Position numbers and translations under genes: made by a program. The notes beneath the pieces are model-generated. The model was not told where the DNA came from, made no database searches, and worked only from the letters and a program-made list of their open reading frames with translations. A stretch of 64,000 bases of DNA from Archegozetes longisetosus (lineage: Eukaryota > Arthropoda > Arachnida > Sarcoptiformes > Trhypochthoniidae): contig JAEMBT020000001.1 in assembly GCA_018873245.2 (NCBI GenBank), forward strand, positions 15,820,220 to 15,884,219, in the 5' to 3' direction. This document shows, piece by piece, positions 58,470-64,000 of the stretch (its first letter is position 1; each line of letters starts with the position of its first letter).

Positions 58470-61028
58470 CTCTTATCGATTAAAGCTACCAAAATGTATC
58501 CAAAATAATCAATAGGGTAGGCTTTGTCCCAAGTATATTTAAATAAATGATAATTCGTGACCAGAACTTACTCAAACGAAAATTGAATGTATACTTTAAA
58601 ACTTAATCCCCGGCAATATCAAGAAAAAGGCTATTGTTATTCAATCTGACTGTGATGCGCACCAGCTTGTTGCCAAATTTGAATTTCAATATACTTTAGT
58701 TACTATATTGAATAGTTTATTAGTTTCTAAGACTTTTATATTATGACCTAATGGAAAACGCCCCATGACAACACATCTTTCTGGTCGAAATTATGGATTA
58801 TTAAGTGTTTAAGCGTATATTTTAAAGAATTTAGGTTCATTTCTAGTGAATTAAGTTATTCAATAAAAGTCCTAGAAGTTATTTCAAGACTGAAAAATTG
58901 TACTTAAGTAGCAATTTTACTACTAGAAAATAAACTTATCACCTAATAAAAACATACCTTATTCTCGGTAACTTGGCTTTCGACATATGGTTATATAGCA
59001 CTAGCTATAAAATCATTTTGGATAATCGCAATATTCTTCAACTGTACGCTATAAACATTAGCATCAAAATGAAGCTTCGAAAGCTTTATCATTTGCTTAA
59101 GAAATGGTCGGTGTTCCGATTAAAAATTGTGTTTAGGATACGGACGGACTAATCAATCAAAAGTATGAATTATTCAGAGTATTATTGTTGAACGTTTATT
59201 CTATTGGATTGCAATTATTGGAGTTAACCAGTTTGAAGGATTTCCATTAGTAACACGAGAAAATATCATTAAATAACACTTTAAAACAGACTTTTTAAGT
59301 GATTAACCTTAATACGTCTTTCAACAAAAGCTTATTCACCTATACTGCAGGACTAGACCACTTGTGTCAAGATTCAGTTTAAGAAACTCAATAGTATACT
59401 CTGGGAGAATTTTTTGTTTCAACTTTAGTTCAATTTTCACGGTATTGTATGACTAGATCTAATACCGTGATTAGACTTTTAGTTTGAGAGTACTAATGAA
59501 GTGCTCAGACATCGATTAGTAAGCGCTAACTCACATTCAAATATCTATTGATTTACTACCAAAACTTTCATTAACTCTTAACAATAAGCAATCGATTGAT
59601 GCGTCAAATAGATGCGGTTTCAAAGTTTTTGCGACCATTTATTTTCAATACAAACCTATACCTAAATTTTTTGAAAAATTTCTGGGGGGCATACTCCTAG
59701 CTCCCAGACCCACTGGTTACTACTGTGAGTAGAGTAGAGCAGCGCTTCTCAAAGTTTCATGGCTTGTGAATCACCACAATGATATCAACCAAGTGGTTTC
59801 CATAGGCCATAGTGTTAAAATTAGTGTTAAAATTAGTGTTAAAATTATCCTTTGCCTATCACCAGTGATTCTTTGAACAGAATTTGAGAAGCGCTGGATA
59901 GCATTGTTTTTAAAACGAACTCTATCAGTTGTATAAAGATAATAATCCTTTTATTCAGCGAGAAAGCACAGTTTCGATATAAAAGACGTGTAATCGTAAT
60001 TTTGATATGACTTTTAATTTTTTGAGAATTACCAAAACTTGAACTTAATTTGATATATTACTCATAAATAAGCCAGATAAACACTCTTTAGTGAAGTTAT
60101 ATTTTATTGATGAATTAATTAAATAACCTAATCGTTTAAATAACGATGTTTTAAGTGGTATTTAAATAAGCAATATGTCAGAATCTTAATGATATATAAA
60201 ATTATTATTAAGTTATTTAATTAATTCATTTTGTTCGATGAATAAAAGACATACTTCAATAGCGAAGCAAACGATTCTATTAAAAACTACTCAAATGACA
60301 CTAATGGATAATAGGTCTAATGAAATTCAAGTCTTGAAAAGACTTCTGAAAGATTATAAGTCTTATCAAAATTGTTACTGAGCTGAACTGAAAGTTTTTC
60401 TGGTCTGACTATATATAAAGTGTGACAAGTTTGAAATAGAAAGTATGAATGGAAAAATACTATCACATGATAAAGTTTACGTCAAATGGTATTTTTACGT
60501 CTAACAAACTTGGGGATCACTCTAATATTAAAGTAATATACTGAAATCTTGTATAAACTTGGCTGACTTTGATAGTTTAATTTTTCCCCTTTTAGACTGA
60601 TCTCTTGTTTGATTGTGATGTTTCCTAAGGGCACATACATTGTCGTGCAATTGTGCACGTAGACTAATCTAACTTTCAGGGTGATTCTCGTAAATAAGTT
60701 ATAGGCTCAAAATGCAGATTCCCATAATTATATTAATAATTATAGCCTTTTTATGATGACATTGATTGAAAGATATTATGTGTATATATAATAAATGATT
60801 TATTACTCATTGAATCACTAAATATTACAAATCAGAATAAAACAGTTGTTAAAAAAACTCAAGGACAAAGAATAGCAATTATAAGAAATTACATGCTTGA
60901 CAATTGAGTTACTATTAAGAGATCAAATAAAATCTTTACAATCTTGAACAGTCAAACTATTCAATGAATATTTGGCTATAGTTTCCTTAGCAATAATAAA
61001 ATCTAAATACTTGTTTAAATAGAAATCA
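58470..61028. other. Intergenic gap in the hydrolase array
   Basis: About 2.5 kb between copies D and C, much longer than the gap between the A and B genes (about 0.65 kb). It contains a small hAT-like MITE at 59740-59896. No decayed sixth copy was recognised. Confidence 0.45.
59740..59896. mobile_element. Small hAT-like MITE
   Basis: The ends CAGCGCTTCTCAAAGTTTC and ...TTTGAGAAGCGCTG are inverted copies, of the CAGnG(C/G)TTCTCAAA type found on hAT elements. The 8 bases on each side (gagtagag, gatagcat) do not match well. It contains three tandem copies of attagtgttaaa (about 59808-59846). Confidence 0.6.
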
Positions 61029-62104
61029 TTAGAAAAAGGCATCGCATTCATCAATGAACTCTTCAACCACTTTCTTGAACTCATCCGCAAACTTTTGGTG
61101 GCAATCATGTCCTCCATACGGAAAACGATATAGTCGTGAATCAGAAATTTTTTTGAGACAATGTTCAGAGTGTTCCACATAGACCAATGAGTCCTATAAA
61201 TGAGCCATAACTTACAGCAAAAGTTTTATTTCAATTTAATAGTCAAGCATCAGACCTGATCTCCGTGTATGAGCAGAACTGGACATCGAATTAGCCCCAA
61301 ATCGTCGGTCAAATAACCGCTCGGATACTTATCTATCACATCTCTCCAAGAATTAAGATAATCGTCCCATAAAAGTTGGAGATCATTGCCATAAACTGCC
61401 TTCAAGTTTTCATACATACTTTTGGGCCAATTCTTTGTATTTCTCGTCCACAGGATGGGTGCGAGGGTTTGCTTTGAGACACGAATCAAAATAGCGATCG
61501 CAACCAAACATTTGATTCTATGAGAAATGATGGCCATTATTGTGCCGACTCTTGCCCCTTCAGACCAACCAATAACTGAGTAACTTTCGTACCCTAGCAT
61601 CTTGAAAAAGTACCGATATCTTATCATTTCAGACCTTTTCAAAACACTCAACATAAATGCATATATCAGACAAATTCATACTTCCATCAATTTCAGGGCT
61701 ATCTCAGCATCTCTTTTGAAGACGTCGATTCCGTAGCGCCTCCGTGGTGGTCGTGATCGACCCCAACCCGGAAGTTCTATTGCTATTAAAGTGTATCTTT
61801 TCAAATCCAATGCATTGGGACCTTCCAATTGAGGCTTATAATCGCTTCGACCTGTGCCTAAAAAGAATATACTTGACATGTAGTCAAACAATATTTAACA
61901 GTTCAAGATACTAGAGTAGAGTCATAATGATGTGAATTTAAACTTGATGATAATTTTATAGTTGAAGAGTTTGTTTTGTTATTGGATAGATTGTATGAAA
62001 AGCATACCTAATGCTCCGGGAATCAGCAAAATAACATCACTTCCAATACCAAACTTTTCATACCAGATCGGCCAACCATTTATATCTACTTTTCCACTAG
62101 TCAT
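61029..62104 (-). CDS. BPHL-like hydrolase, copy D (GWSEG variant)
   Basis: Exons 62104-62008, 61857-61682, 61600-61256 and 61193-61029, 783 nt (260 aa), intact. It has TGRSDYKPQLEGPN, then ELPGWGRSRPPRRR, the elbow GWSEG with Glu after the catalytic Ser as in copy C, HGDQ|D, and the catalytic His in YGGHDCH, where the other copies have G(S/G)HN. All introns are GT-AG, and phases match the other copies. Open frames seen at 60923-61180 on the same strand are a wrong frame of exon 4. Confidence 0.9.
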
Positions 62105-63454
62105 CTCTTTGTTCAGCTAAAGCTTCTAAACTACTTCTCTAATTGTTTTAAAGGTTAAACCGAAATCTCAGTAATCCAGAATTTACCAAGAACTAAATCA
62201 ACAGTGATTTTATGCTTTGTCTGAATCTTTAAGTTTTAACTGATCAGATTGAGAGGAGAACAACGAGTTTAATAAAGTCAAGAGAGAAATAGAATAATTA
62301 TTCACTTGATATTGGAATCGACTGAAAAGATTAACAGAACTGGTTTGAATGTCCTTGTCTCAGCTTAAAGATTGGCCAATTATTTTTCTTCTTCATCTTA
62401 ATTACATATATTAGGCAATAACTATTTTATGCCTACCTTTAGGTAGCTTTTCTAAAACTACCACTATCATTACTACTATTGACATAACTGTTTGATCTGG
62501 TTGATACTGGTACAATTACCGGTTTAACTGTGTTCAAGTACTTCTATAAATTCTATCTTCTTGTTACCTTCAACTTCATAATCAAGCTTAAGTGAAAGCT
62601 TTTTATTCATTCCCATTTTCTCTTAGGCTAATTTTTATCACTTGAGATAAATTTTAGTTAAATTAAAATATATTTTAGAAATTAATTCTGATTTTTTAAA
62701 GTTTACAAGTAACACAAGAAAGAAAAATACTTTGTTTTCACATAAAAATTAAATATTATCTAACAGTATTAGTAGTTCATTGCTGAAAAATGAGGCTATT
62801 GTCAATACTATGGCCTCTATTTGGTTGAAATTTATAATCTTAAATAATAATCGCATGCTCTTGAAATTTGTTAGATAAGATAACAATCAAATCAAGATAT
62901 ATCTGATCTTAGTACAGAATTTCAGCTCAAACGTTACATTGCTCGTAGTTTATTATTTTAATATATGTTCTTCAACTAACAAACAAATGATTCCTGAAGA
63001 AGATTCAAACCTTTTGGTTTTGTACGGAATGCCATTGAGATTTTTGCATCATGAGTAAGGCCAACAGTTTAGAGGGAATTAAAATTGCAAAAAGCGGGAA
63101 GGGAAGTGGGATTAAAAATCAGGAAAGTGGGAAAATTAAATATGCTTTAAAATGATCCTTAGTTCATGATCAATGCAGAAATCAATCAATCCGCCAAAGT
63201 GGGAAAGCCAATCAAAAGTCGGTTTTTACCTCCTTTTGTTGGCCCTAATCATGAGCTAACTAAACTAAACCTACTATAGAATAAGCCAAGTTAGAGCGAT
63301 GTAGCCGCTCACATTTTGCTCATGTTTTACAATAATATAAAAACAAATTCTGCAACGCAAAATACAATCTAGCTGACATTCTGTACTAGAACTAAATGAC
63401 TTGAATCTTCTTCAGAAATCAATAGTTAAATAACTGAAGAACAGATATAATAAA
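62105..63454. other. Spacer between hydrolase copies E and D
   Basis: Presumably holds the copy D promoter. It contains a MITE at 63056-63247. A further short inverted pair (ctgaagaagattcaa near 62995 and ttgaatcttcttcag near 63403) surrounds that MITE and could be the ends of an older element. No gene was seen. Confidence 0.45.
63056..63247. mobile_element. hAT-type MITE with exact 8-bp target duplication
   Basis: Ends TAAGGCCAACA and TGTTGGCCCTA are inverted copies, and the 8 bases atcatgag occur immediately on both sides (63048-63055 and 63248-63255). The interior has repeated gtggga motifs on both arms (agcgggaag, agtgggatt, agtgggaaa). Length is 192 bp, non-coding. Confidence 0.85.
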
Positions 63455-64000
63455 CTAGAAGCAAGTGTCGCATTCATCGAAAAAGTTTTCGACGAGTTTC
63501 TTGAATTCTGCTGGATATGTGTGATGAAAATTATGACCTCCTTTTGGAAAACGATGTAACTTGGCATCAGGAATGTGCTTGAGACAATATAGAGGATGTT
63601 CTAGTTGCACGATTGGATCCTATCGGACATTAATCTTAAGTTAATTTATTTGATTTCATATTTTATTGCAAGAATATTAATAAATATGATACCAGATCTC
63701 CATGCATGAGGAAAGCAGGACACCGAATGGATGCCATATCATCAGTTATATAACCGCTCGGAAACTTGTCGACCATATCTTTCCAAAAATTAAGATATTC
63801 GTCCCAATATAGTTGAAGCTGATCACCATAAATCGGTGAAAGAGCGTCATAAATATCTTTCGACCAATTCTTTGTATTTCTTGTCCACATGATGGGTGTT
63901 AGAGTTTCCTTACTGACCCGAACAAAAAGACCCATCGCTACAAAACATTTGACTCTTTTTGACTTGATGGTCAGCATCAATCCTACTTTTGCTCCATCAG
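63455..64000 (-). CDS. BPHL-like hydrolase, copy E (partial, runs off the window)
   Basis: Exon 3 from the window end to 63693 and exon 4 63619-63455 (TAG stop). The visible part starts within the nucleophile elbow at S-D-G (Asp kind, as in A and B), and ends exon 3 with HGDL|D and exon 4 with the His in KGGHNFH. HGDL differs from the HGDK/HGDQ of the others but leaves the catalytic Asp at the start of exon 4. The Ser codon is cut by the window edge. Exons 1 and 2 lie outside. Confidence 0.85.

Noticed and set aside
60923..61180. 85-codon minus-strand frame
   Set aside because: It overlaps exon 4 of hydrolase copy D in the wrong frame. The correct frame gives the conserved His motif and stop.

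Overview
This window looks like the nuclear genome of an invertebrate animal, probably an arthropod and possibly a mite. The organism is inferred, not shown. The DNA is very AT-rich. Genes have short GT-AG introns (about 50-95 bp) unless a transposon has enlarged them, and the gene content is metazoan: dynactin p150, an adhesion GPCR, BPHL-type hydrolases and RCC1-repeat proteins. No bacterial operons, Shine-Dalgarno sites or CRISPR arrays were seen. All exon models below come from reading splice sites and checking that the codon phase closes across each intron.

Layout. 0.1-4.8 kb: a 5'-truncated, frameshifted Ty3/gypsy-class retroelement with RNase H, integrase and two env-like reading frames in tandem. 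6.2-7.6 kb (minus): a three-exon chromodomain pseudogene with three in-frame stops. 8.5-12.4 kb: intergenic DNA with inverted repeats. 12.4-17.7 kb: RCC1 repeats fused to an eIF2-alpha-kinase-like kinase, with one in-frame TGA and a large intron full of transposons. 17.7-29 kb: a gene desert with mariner, pogo-like and TTAA-type elements and a decayed coding region. 29.2-30.5 kb: an intact RCC1 paralogue that ends in a polar, coiled-coil-like tail instead of a kinase. 30.5-38.3 kb: a dense set of fold-back elements, a mariner remnant and a hAT remnant. 38.5-46.3 kb: an adhesion GPCR (sushi, mucin stalk, HormR, GAIN/GPS, 7TM) with one stop and one frameshift, and three inverted-repeat elements in one intron. 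48.2-52.3 kb: an intact six-exon dynactin p150 gene (1184 codons). 52.7-64 kb (minus): five head-to-tail BPHL/valacyclovir-hydrolase-like genes, the last cut by the window end.

Biology. The dynactin gene and the hydrolase array are clean, so the disruptions in the RCC1-kinase, GPCR and chromodomain genes are unlikely to come from generally poor sequence. The most interesting items are the RCC1 plus eIF2AK-like kinase architecture, the divergence inside the hydrolase array (a paralogue-specific intron at the nucleophile elbow, an Asp-to-Glu change beside the catalytic serine, a GC donor), a homologous 5'-flanking block upstream of two unrelated genes, and a varied collection of fold-back elements.
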